A stretch of 64,000 nucleotides of DNA from assembly GCA_037962975.1 (NCBI GenBank), contig CM075674.1:86010501-86074500 (forward strand), given 5' to 3'. The stretch's first letter is position 1, and every line of letters begins with the position of its first letter. The notes beneath the pieces are model-generated. The model had not been told where the DNA came from. It made no database searches and worked only from the letters and a program-made list of their open reading frames with translations. Positions 32,928-42,300 of this stretch are shown here, in pieces. The stretch comes from Clitoria ternatea (Eukaryota; Streptophyta; Magnoliopsida; Fabales; Fabaceae). The translations under genes and the position numbers were made by a program.

Positions 32928-33370
32928 CATATAATTCTTAACAATATGATTTACAATAATTTATATCTATCATTATAATTGAGAGTTTTCACTTTACCTA
33001 CTCTTCTCTCAAAAAATTTCCTTCCAAAATTAATTATCAATCATATGTTTATATTTTTTAACTTCAATTTATATTACTATCATAACATTACATTATTAGC
33101 ATTATATATTTATTGTCCCTATATTATTTTTAATTTATTCATTTTATAATACTTATAATTATAATAAATAAAAATAATTTATATTATTTTATTTACTATG
33201 TATAAAAATTCACCCAAAAGCATTTTTTATTTTCTTATTAGAAAAATCTTTATAATTACAATTTTTTTATAAATTTATAATGCTATTATATTAATTATGC
33301 TAATATTATCATTTTACTACTCATATTATTAATTTTTACTATATTTTTTATATTATTTATCAAATATTAT

Positions 33371-34267
33371 TGAACTGTTCTTTACAGGGGGTGTAGAAGT
33401 ACACTTGTAGAACAACTCAAAATATACATATAAGTGTGTTTTTAATACAAAGCAATGTGCGTATAAATGTAAATACGGAGAGTCTTTGTATGCTGAGGCG
33501 GAGTGCAATATACTCTGGGGCGGTGTCACAGTCCGCCAGACGGGATCTTCGTTGCCTTGACCCGATTGGGGGTGGTACCTGCAATCGTTCTCCGACGCTC
33601 AAGTCAGTATTTCAGAATACTTAGAGACTTAGAAAGACAGTCAGAGGGAATTATGCAAGTAAGAGAGTGTAAGGTTCAAAGAATGGGAAAAAAGATCCCT
33701 TATACCTTTTCAAGAGAGGTTTATATACCTGTCACGGGTGCTGCATTATTGGTAGGACCCGCTCCTTGTCTCCAGGTATAATGCTGAAAAGGTAGTGGGT
33801 CCCTGCGCCGTTTACTAGCACCATTATTGTAGTAGGTATCACAACTTGTCTGGAAAGCGTTAGTGCTTTAATATTTTATTGTTATTTCCCTTTATGCGTG
33901 ACAGCGTGATTCCCATTATTAACCTCTCAAGACAGAGTCAATCTCGTGCCGGGGTTGTGAGTATGGGCTCGCTACGCAGTGTGGGAAATTCAGTATTCCG
34001 CCTGAGTTGAGCCTATGGCTTGGCGGAGTAACAACTTTGGCGAGGTTACATTCCTTGACGGAGTAACATGCCTGGGCGGAGTTACGTTCCTTGGCGGGGT
34101 AACGTGCCTGGGCGGAGTTATGAACCTTGGCGGCGTTACTTGCCCTGGCGGTGTGCACCCCGTATTGTATTTGTAGTGTATTTGAAAAATCCTTCTCTTT
34201 ATTCCAAATGCTGATCTGGCAGGGCATTGAAGCCATGCTCTTGGGGGCCGGTGTTAGGACCGGATCA
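33371..34267 (-). repeat. 3' LTR of Tat element
   Basis: Identical to 44831-45727 except 33805 (G against A) and 34191 (C against A). Minus-strand ends are TGATCCGG and CAGTTCA. It contains about seven CTTGGCGGAGTAAC-type words at 34018-34150. The polypurine tract CTAGGGGGCATA lies immediately outside (complement of 34268-34279). Confidence 0.97.
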
Positions 34268-34495
34268 TATGCCCCCTAGCTTGTTATAGTGACTGGCGGA
34301 GTCACTTTAATAAGCTACAACACTTAAGTTTAGCTTTTGTAGGCATGGGTTTAGGCGGCATTTGCCAGTTCAGGATTTGTGGACAAGTGCTTTCGTGCAT
34401 TTATTAGCTGTCATCACTTGTCACGCCTGTCATTAATGCGCCTCGAAACCACGTTTTTTTGTTCTTCAGTCTCCTATTGCCACGTATGCCCTCGT

Positions 34496-34724
34496 AACGG
34501 TTGCCATTCTAATGATGGGACATAAATGCGCGTGATGGCAATTGAGAACCGTTTTCGAGGTTATTACCGTGGGCCTTGGATTTTGAAAACGTGGCCCATG
34601 AAATACCTGCCCTTAGATATATCTATTGATTTCAGTAAAAAAGGAACCGTCAGTGGGGTAAATCCAACGGTTGTAATCGCATGTTTCAATTTTAGAACCG
34701 TCGACGAGATTCATCTAACGGCTG
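34496..34724 (+). promoter_or_regulatory. AACGG-rich upstream region of antisense gene
   Basis: Four AACGG cores (34496-34500, 34549-34553 on the minus strand, 34666-34670, 34717-34721) and two ACCGTC words lie within 290 bp upstream of the TATA box. TCCAACGGTTG (34663-34673) and TCTAACGGCTG (34714-34724) fit the M-phase-specific activator consensus bound by three-repeat MYB proteins except at the last base. Function is inferred. Confidence 0.4.
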
Positions 34725-34779
34725 CAAACACATCTTCGAAATTTCTGAGGATTCGCTTATTTTCCCCCCAAGCCATGCC

Positions 34780-34788
34780 TATAAATAG
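34780..34788 (+). promoter_or_regulatory. TATA box of antisense gene
   Basis: TATAAATAG, about 510 bp inside the LTR boundary and 219 bp upstream of the preferred start codon. A transcript would begin near 34810, giving a pyrimidine-rich 5' leader (CTTCTTCTTCTTC near 34922-34935). It is oriented opposite to gag-pol. Confidence 0.65.
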
Positions 34789-34998
34789 GTAAACTCTCAG
34801 AAGGGGAATGTTTTGCTTCATCTCTCTGTTCGTATTTGTTTGCTGAAAGTGTTTTTGCTATTCTTTTGCAAGTTCACTGGTGTTTGGAGTTCTTCTATCT
34901 TTCAGAAGCTTAAGGTATTTGCTTCTTCTTCTTCTTTGCTTCTTCATTTCCTTTGGGTTAGCTTTGTTTCCCCTTATTGTATGTTTGTAAAAAGGAAG

Positions 34999-37682
34999 AT
35001 GAGAGGAAAGAGGGCAGGGTCACGTTCTAGGGTTTCTGTTCATCCCATGTTTTCTGACATTGAGAGTGGAGATGATGCTTTTTATACTGGGAGGGACTCG
35101 ACGTTTTATAGCAGCGTGGAGTACTTTAGTAATGCTGTACATTCATTTGTGTCAGGAGGTGTTTCCCATACACAAGTGCTGACTATGGCAGAGTGCAGAA
35201 ATGTTGTATTGCATGGGTTGGATTGGGAGAAAACACTCGAGAATGACCCTTACTGTTGGGTTGAGGAAGATGTCAAGGATGCTTCCTCTCGACATGCGAC
35301 GACAAGCGGAGGGGTAGTGGAGTTGCCTGTTCCGGTATGGAAGGACGAGAAATATGAGGATAGGTTCATCGTCCGTTCACCCAAGACGTATGAACGGGTC
35401 TGCCATCGTCCTCAGGATAATCGTACCATATATATGTACGATATTCTGTTCACCCAGTTAGGGGTGCGCTTCCCATTGAATAAATTCCAGATGGGTGTGC
35501 TTAGGTTTTTGGATTGTGCCCCTTCCCAGCTGCATCCGAATGGTTGGGGAATAGTTCGCAGTTTTGAGGTGATGGCTGAACATTTGGGGTTTACGCCTAC
35601 GGTGGCGTTGTTTTTCTCCTTCTGCCGCATTATGAGGAGAGTAAATACGAAAACCGGCGGCATGGGTTTTGTGACTCTCCGGGCGGAGCCAAAGATTTTG
35701 AATTTTAAGGCGTTTGCTGACTCCGCCAAAGAAGGCGGACTTCATTTCAGGATGAGTTTCGTGAAGGTATCCGTCAGGAAGGGCAAACCTGTCTTTTGGC
35801 GGAATAAGGAGGGTGTTGACAAATTCCCAGTGGCATGGACGCATGAGCATTTTCTCTTAACCAAACGAGCGTATGAGGTTGAAGAGGGTGCTCTATCGGC
35901 GGCGTCTGTGGAAGTACTCCGGATTTTGAAGGAGTACAACTCCGTCCACAAGCTGATTCTTTGCCGAAGGCTGCTTGGGCGGGATGCTCAAGGATATTTG
36001 AGTAATATTATGAACAATTTGCAATGTGATTGAGTGTTTCCTCTACCTTGCATTTTCTAACTGAATCTTCATCTTGTTATTTTGCAGGAGAAATCGCGGA
36101 GTTCCCTGGGATGGACCGTATTAAGCAGATGCAAATGAGCCGCAGGGAAAGGAACGCGGAGAATAATGTGCAGCCCAGGAGGAATTTGACTGCTGCTCTC
36201 ACAAAGACCCTTCCCTTCCCTGCCTCCACCAACATAGCAAATTTTGAAGGTGGTGCAGGATCTTCAGCAGCTACTGTTGAAAGGCGTTCTAAAAAACGCC
36301 AAGAACCAGAAGCTGCTGAAGAAGAAGAAGAGGAAATAGACCTCCAGCCTTTGCAAAGAAGGAGGACCAAGGGCAAGAAAAGGGCTGAGGCGGGGACATC
36401 AATCGATGCCGCCATTGATTTGGAGGAGACTCCGGAAGTACCTGTTGTGGGTACTTCTGCTGATATGGGCGGAGCCGAAGGCATTTTCGAAGAAGATATC
36501 GAGGGGGAGCAAGTGGAGGGACTTCAAGCTGCTTCTGGCCAGGAAATAGGGGACCAGACAGAGGGAATTCAAATCTCCCCAGTCCGCCCGTCTGAGGATC
36601 CCGCCTTGAGCTTGACCGCCCGAAGGACGGCCGTTTTTCCCATTGATGTACCAGGGGAAACATCTAGGCGGCTTGTTTCTTTGCCTGAGGCGGGGTCTCG
36701 CTTGAATCCCTTCTTATACTTTACAAATACGGGATTCCGCCAGTCAGAGAGGCGTGACCCAGAATTCATTCTCCGCCCCGACATCGACTTCGAGGAGGTA
36801 CCGGAGGCTGCCGCAGCTGCGAGGTGGCACCTTTCTGAATTAGATGGTTTCTTGGCTTCTGTTCCCCGGATAGCTGAGGTTGCTGCTGAGGCGAACATGT
36901 TCCAAGCATCTTACCACGAGTCAGTGGAAAAGATTCGTAGCTTGGAGCATGACAATGAGCAGTTGTCCGAGGTGATCAAGGCCAAGGACAAGCATCTGGA
37001 CACCGCCGATGCCAACACCAAAAAGCTGGAGGAGGAGCTGGCTCGGGTGAGAGCTGATAAAGCTTTGCTGGAGAAGCAGGTCTCCGGCTTAAAAGAGCAA
37101 AACAAAAAACTGGGCGAGGAGGTGAGTGGCCTGACCCAGGTGAGGGCTGACAATAATCTGCTAAAACAACAGATTTCAGATTTAATTCAGCAGAAACAAA
37201 AATTGGGCGAGGATGCAAGTGAGCTCCAGCAGAGGTTGATTTTTCTTGAACTTGATAAGGCCACTGCTGAAGATACCTGGGTGGCGGAGTTAGACCAAGC
37301 AGCTACTGCGTACACTAACCTTGAAAAACAGGTTGAAGTGTTGCAAGCTGAAAAAGCTACCTCTGAGGCCGTCAATGAAAAGCTTGACAAGGATTTACAA
37401 TCCACGCTGGATGCGGCTGAGGCAGCGATTGATGATGCTTTCAGCATGGCTGTTCGTCAACTCCGTTACCGCAATCCAGGTGTTGTTCTAACCACCACAG
37501 GCATTCATCCTTATTATGAATTCATCCATGGAGAATTGATGGTGCCTGTTCAAGGGGGTCATGCTCCTGCGCCCAATGACGAATATGTTTTGGCGGACTT
37601 GCCTCCCTCTCAGAGTTTAAGCAAACCTGGTGAAGGTCAAGCCACCTCTGTCCAACAAGAAGGGACGCCGTCCAACCCTTAA
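34999..37682 (+). CDS. Antisense two-exon gene of Tat element: putative gypsy-type transposon domain plus coiled coil
   Basis: Runs opposite to gag-pol. Exon 1 is 34999-36001 and exon 2 is 36088-37682, joined by an 86-bp intron that restores frame; the product is about 865 residues. ATG 34999 is chosen for its good context and basic start (MRGKRAGSRSR); ATG 34981 in the same frame is possible. Residues about 130-250 carry FPLNKFQMGVLRFLDCAPSQ and LHPNGWG, the pattern of the putative gypsy-type transposon family (Transposase_28). Residues about 400-435 form an acidic run followed by QRRRTKGKKR, a likely nuclear signal. Residues about 610-785 form a long heptad-rich coiled coil. Function is unknown. 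Extra antisense ORFs are known in Tat elements. No stops or frameshifts occur in either exon. Confidence 0.8.
36002..36087 (+). other. Intron of antisense gene
   Basis: Donor GA|GTAATA, branch-point-like CTAAC (36057-36061, 27 nt before the acceptor), pyrimidine-rich TTGTTATTTTGCAG acceptor. Phase 1 on both sides. Without splicing, exon 1 stops at 36031-36033. An alternative donor at 36026 would create a stop at the junction and is rejected. Confidence 0.75.
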
Positions 37683-37787
37683 AGACCAGCTCCTGAGACC
37701 TTTCGCCAGCTTTTATTTTTTTGAATTTTGTTAATATTGCCTTGTTCCAGGATAGGCTCTGGACTTTTATCAATTCTTGACAATATT

Positions 37788-37793
37788 AATAAA
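37788..37793 (+). terminator. Polyadenylation signal of antisense gene
   Basis: AATAAA, 106 bp after the stop codon at 37682, followed by T-rich sequence (GTATATTTCC, TGTATACTTG). It places the transcript end before the tandem arrays. Confidence 0.55.
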
Positions 37794-37969
37794 GTATATT
37801 TCCTGCAAATGTATACTTGTTCATAGATGTAGTGTTTAAGTCCGTCGTATTTATGCCTTGTATAATGATATTGAGAAGGCGGAATATTTATCTGAGGACT
37901 TAATGAAATATGACTAAGTATAACGAGGCGGAATGGCCTTTTTGAGAATTTAACTGAAGTAATTTCAAC

Positions 37970-38435
37970 AGTGAGGCGTAGTAACCTCGTGGGAATTTCG
38001 TTGAAATGATTTTAATAGTGAGGCGTAGTAGCCTCTTAGGAATTTCCAAGGAATAGATTCCGTAAGAAGGCGGAGTGGCCTCTTAGGAATTTTAATGAAA
38101 TGGATTCCGTAAGAAGGCGGCGTGGCCTCTTAGGAATTTCAATGAAATAGATTCCGTAAGAAGGCGGAGTGGCCTCTTAGGAATTTAAAGGGAATTGGAT
38201 TCCGTAATGAGGCGGCGTGGCCTCTTAGGAATTTCAATGAAATGGATTCCGTAAGAAGGCGGCGTGGCGTCTTAGGAATTTCCATGAATAGATTCCGTAA
38301 GAAGGCGGAGTAGCCCCTTAGGAATTTCAATGAAATAGTATTCCGTAAGGAGGCGGAGTAGCCCCTTAGGAATTTCAATGAAATTGTATTCCGTAAGGAG
38401 GCGGAGTTTCCCCTTAGGAATTTCAATGAAGTTCA
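37970..38435 (+). repeat. Tandem array, about 47-bp period
   Basis: About nine imperfect units containing TTAGGAATTTCAATGAAAT, ATTCCGTAAGAAGGCGG and a GTGGCCTC-type end. Units diverge by substitutions and 1-3 bp indels. More decayed units extend left to about 37855. It lies between the antisense gene and gag-pol, the 3' untranslated part of the genomic RNA. Confidence 0.9.
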
Positions 38436-38587
38436 ATTTTACAAGTGTTGAACTTACTTGAACTTGTTGGGTAGTGCTTGAGTTTGTTTCTCATGTACTC
38501 CGTAAAACGTTGGGAGTTAAGCAGAGTCAAGTTTTGGATGGAATGTTCATCCTTTTGCATTTTGATTGGAGTGCGACTCCTTCGAGG

Positions 38588-39030
38588 CGGTATGGTGCAG
38601 CATACAGCTGTGACACCAATTCAACCTGCAAGAAATTGGTTGGGGTTAGCGTGGTGCAGCATATAGCTGAGACACCAGCTCTTCCCACAAGAAGCCTGCA
38701 GGACCTTGGGGGTGAATTAGTGCAGCATATAGCTGTGACACTAGTTCTTTCCATAGGCGGCCTGTAGGACCTTAGGGTCGGTATGGTGCAGCATATAGCT
38801 GAGACACCAATCCTTTCCCCCCAAGGAGTTTTCTGTACCTTAGGGTCGGTATGGTGCAGCATATAGCTGAGACACCAATCCTTTCCCCCCAAGGAGTTTT
38901 CTGTACCTTAGGGTCGGTATGGTGCAGCATATAGCTGAGACACCAATCCTTTCCCCCCAAGGAGTTTTCTGTACCTTAGGGTCGGCATGGTGCAGCATAT
39001 AGCTGAGACACCAATCCCCCAAGGAGTTTT
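38588..39030 (+). repeat. Tandem array, about 68-bp period
   Basis: Seven units sharing GGTGCAGCATATAGCTGAGA and CCTTAGGGTCGG. The last four are nearly identical, the first three more diverged (spacing 58-69 bp). The fresh units at one end suggest recent local duplication. Minus-strand ORFs here only translate the repeat. Confidence 0.92.
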
Positions 39031-39318
39031 TGTTGACTCCGTTTGTGAAGCGGCGTTGCATGTTGGTTGATCTTTATGGAATAAAGAGTTATGCGTTTGT
39101 GCTTCAATTTTAGAGTCGTTTTATCTGCATGGGAATAAATTCTGCCATGGATAATCAATTCAGAGTTAGAGTGAAGATTAAATGCAGGAAGGCATTTCAT
39201 TGAGAATGGAATTACATAAAAGATTGAGTTGGGAGATATCTTTTCGAAACCTTTTCAAGGAAAGCATACAGAGGAGGATCCTTGAGTTAGGAAGAAAAGA
39301 TCATACCGTATTACCCAA

Positions 39319-42300
39319 CTAACTGTAATATATGCGTAAATTCAAAATGTTCCATTTATTTCTGACCGGAGTGCCATCCAAGTTCTCTAGGCGGTATGTA
39401 CCCTTGCCCAAGACCTCGGTGACTCGGTATGGACCTTCCCAATTTGGTGCCAACTTGCCTTGGTGCGCAAATTTGTTGCCAATGTTGGCCCTTCTCAGGA
39501 CCAAATCTCCCTCTTTGAAACGGCGTTCACACATGCGTGCGTTATACCGTTTGGCGGCCTTTGCTTTGACAGCTTGATCTCTCACAAAGGCTTCCTCTCT
39601 CAACTCCGCCAAAACCTCCAATTCGTGTGCGAGGTTCTGTTGATTGGCTTCCTCATTGAAATAGAGGACTCGAGCTGAGGGGGCTGTTAATTCAATGGGA
39701 ATGACCGCCTCGACTCCATATGTCAGCCGATATGGAGATTCATTCGTAGTGGAGTGTGGGGTGGTTCTATATGCCCATAAAACGTGGCATAACTGATTTG
39801 CCCAGTCTCCCTTTGCCTCACCAAGGCGTTTTTTGAGGCCCTTCAAGATTTCTCTGTTGGCGACCTCAGCTTGTCCATTGGTTTGAGGGTGTTCCACAGA
39901 AGAGAAAATCTGCGTGATGCTGAGATTTTCTAAGAGTTCAGTGAACTTGCGATCTGTGAACTGGGTGCCATTATCAGTGACTATGCGTTCGGGGACTCCG
40001 AAACGTGCAATGATATTCTCATAGACGAATCTTCGAGTCCTGGCTGACGTTATGTGCACCACTGCCTCTGCCTCAATCCATTTGGTGAAATAATCAACAC
40101 CAACTATCAGGTATTTGATACCGCCGGGCGCAGTTGGGAATGGACCTAGAATATCCATACCCCATTGATAGAAAGGCCAGGGTGTCACTGATGATGACAT
40201 TTCCTCAGCTGGGGTATGGTGAAAATTTGCGAATCGTTGACATTGATCGCATTTTTGAACATATGAGGCAGTGTCTTGCTTCATAGTGGGCCACCAATAC
40301 CCCGCCCTGAGGATTTTTCTCACTAGACTTCGTGCCCCTGGATGATGTCCACACTGCCCTTCATGGACTTCTTCCAAAACAGCTTGCACCTCGTTTTCAT
40401 TTATGCAAATTAAGTATGGGACAGAAATTCCTCGGCGGTATAGCTGCCCATCTAGGAGCGTATAATAGGGTGCCTCCCTCCTTAGCTTCTTTCGCTCAAG
40501 ATCATCCGTGGGTAATTGTCCATTAACAAGATAACGAACTATTGGTGTTACCCAGGAGTTATCATCAACGGGGCGGCTTTTAATCATATGAATTGAAGAG
40601 GGAAGGGATATACTTGGCTCGGCCAGAGTACTCTGTACGACCGTGGTTGTACACCCCGCCTTCTTTGTGCTGGCTAATCTGGACAGGATATCAGCACGCG
40701 TATTTTCTTCGCGAGGTACATGCTTGAAAGTTACTTCATCGAAGTGCTGTTTCAACTCATTGACGCAGTCTAGATATTGTTGCAGTAGAGGTTCTTTAGC
40801 CTGATACTCACCAAGAATTTGTGAGATGACTAGTTGAGAATCACTGCATAGGGTGACAGTTTTGGCCCCAATATCTTGTGCTGCTCTGAGTCCGGCTAAA
40901 CAGGCTTCGTACTCCGCCTGATTGTTAGACGTAGTGAAGGTAAAGTGCAATGAAATTTCAAGATGTACCCCGTCATCACTTTCTACAACGATTCCTGCCC
41001 CACATCCTTTGCTGTTTGAAGACCCATCGACGTATACTGTCCAGTGTGAATGATCTGCATCTGGGCTAGAGCCTGTTAATTCAACTACGAAATCTGCTAG
41101 GACTTGTGCCTTGATAGCAGTTCTTGGTTCGTAGGATATGTCGAATTCAGAGAGTTCTATGGCCCATTTGATCATCCTTCCTGCCAAGTCTGGCTTGAAC
41201 AATATAGTACGGAGTGGTAAGTCTGTACGAATCAGGATGGGATGTGCATGGAAATATGGTCTTAGACGTCGTGAGGCCCAAACAACTGCAAGTGCTGCCT
41301 TTTCAATCTTCTGATAGCGGCACTCTGCACCATGCAATGTTTTACCAGTGAAGTATACCGGTCGTTGGCCTTCGACTGTTTCTTTGACCAGTGCCACTGC
41401 CAGCGCTTCATCTGAAACAGACAAATAAACGATGAGTTGCTCACCTGGGCTTGGTTTTACCAGGATTGGAGGGCTGGCTAAGACATTTTTCAAGCTCTGG
41501 AAGGCCGCCTCTTGCTCTGGGCCCCAATTGAATTTTTTATCCTTCTTCAGCATCTTGTACAAGGGGAGAGAGCGATGAGCCATTTTTGGCATGAATCGTG
41601 CTAGAGCAGCGATTTTGCCATTGAGGGATTGTACCTCTTTCAATGTTTTGGGGCTCTGCAACTCTTGTATCACACGACACTTGTCAGGATTAGCTTCTAT
41701 GCCTCTTTGCGTTAACATGAAACCCAAAAATCTCCCCCCAGGCACAGCAAATGTACATTTTAGTGGGTTGAGTCTCATGTTGTATTGCCGTAGGCATTGA
41801 AAAATGAGGCGTAAGTCTTCAACATGGTCTCCTCCTTCTGGGGTTTTGGCGATAATGTCATCAATATAAACCTCCACCAGCTTTGTGTGCATGCCCTCAA
41901 AGACTTTGTTGATCATGCGCTGGTAGGTGGCCCCAGCGTTCTTCAGCCCAAATGGCATGACATTGTAGCAAAAGACCCCTCTGTCGTTGATAAATGCTGT
42001 TTTCTCCTGATCATCCTCGCACATTGGAATTTGGTTGTATCCGGAGTAAGCATCCATGAAGGATAGATACTTGTATCCTGATGAATCGTCAACCAGCCTG
42101 TCAATGTTGGGGAGAGGATAAGGATCTTTGGGACAACATTTATTCAAATCAACGTAGTCTATGCACATGCGCCATTTGCCATTGGCTTTCTGCACCATAA
42201 CCACGTTGGACAGCCAAGAAGAGTAACGGAGTTCCCTGATGAACCCCGCCTTAAGGAGTTCTTCGGTTTGTTCGCAAGCAGCATTTTGCTTAGCAGGACC

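Larger units (their letters stand above)
30346..33365. other. AT-rich intergenic DNA with small transposons
   Basis: Mostly AT-rich with homopolymer runs and no credible ORF. It contains the MITE at 31772-31944, an unassigned less AT-rich island at about 32556-32812, and the SINE at 32838-32927. From 32990 to 33365 it is extremely AT-rich, like the sequence at 45733-46600 on the other side of the Tat element, which inserted into it. Confidence 0.7.

Noticed and set aside
33417..34236. Small ORFs inside the Tat LTRs (also at 44877-45696)
   Set aside because: Duplicated because the LTRs are duplicated; they translate repeat words and have no recognisable domain.
36026..36087. Alternative 62-bp intron using GT at 36026
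   Set aside because: Joining 36025 to 36088 produces a stop codon at the junction; donor 36002 keeps the frame and fits the consensus better.
36077..37447. Minus-strand ORFs opposite the antisense gene
   Set aside because: Low-complexity shadows rich in serine and alanine, mirroring acidic and coiled-coil codons of the plus-strand gene.
36030..37682. Second, independent ORF on the plus strand in the Tat element
   Set aside because: The apparent start is a TTG within the intron. Splicing 36001 to 36088 joins it in frame to the upstream exon, so it is treated as exon 2 of one gene.
38139..39061. Minus-strand ORFs with repeated peptides
   Set aside because: Translations of the 47- and 68-bp tandem arrays whose unit lengths happen to keep the frame open locally.
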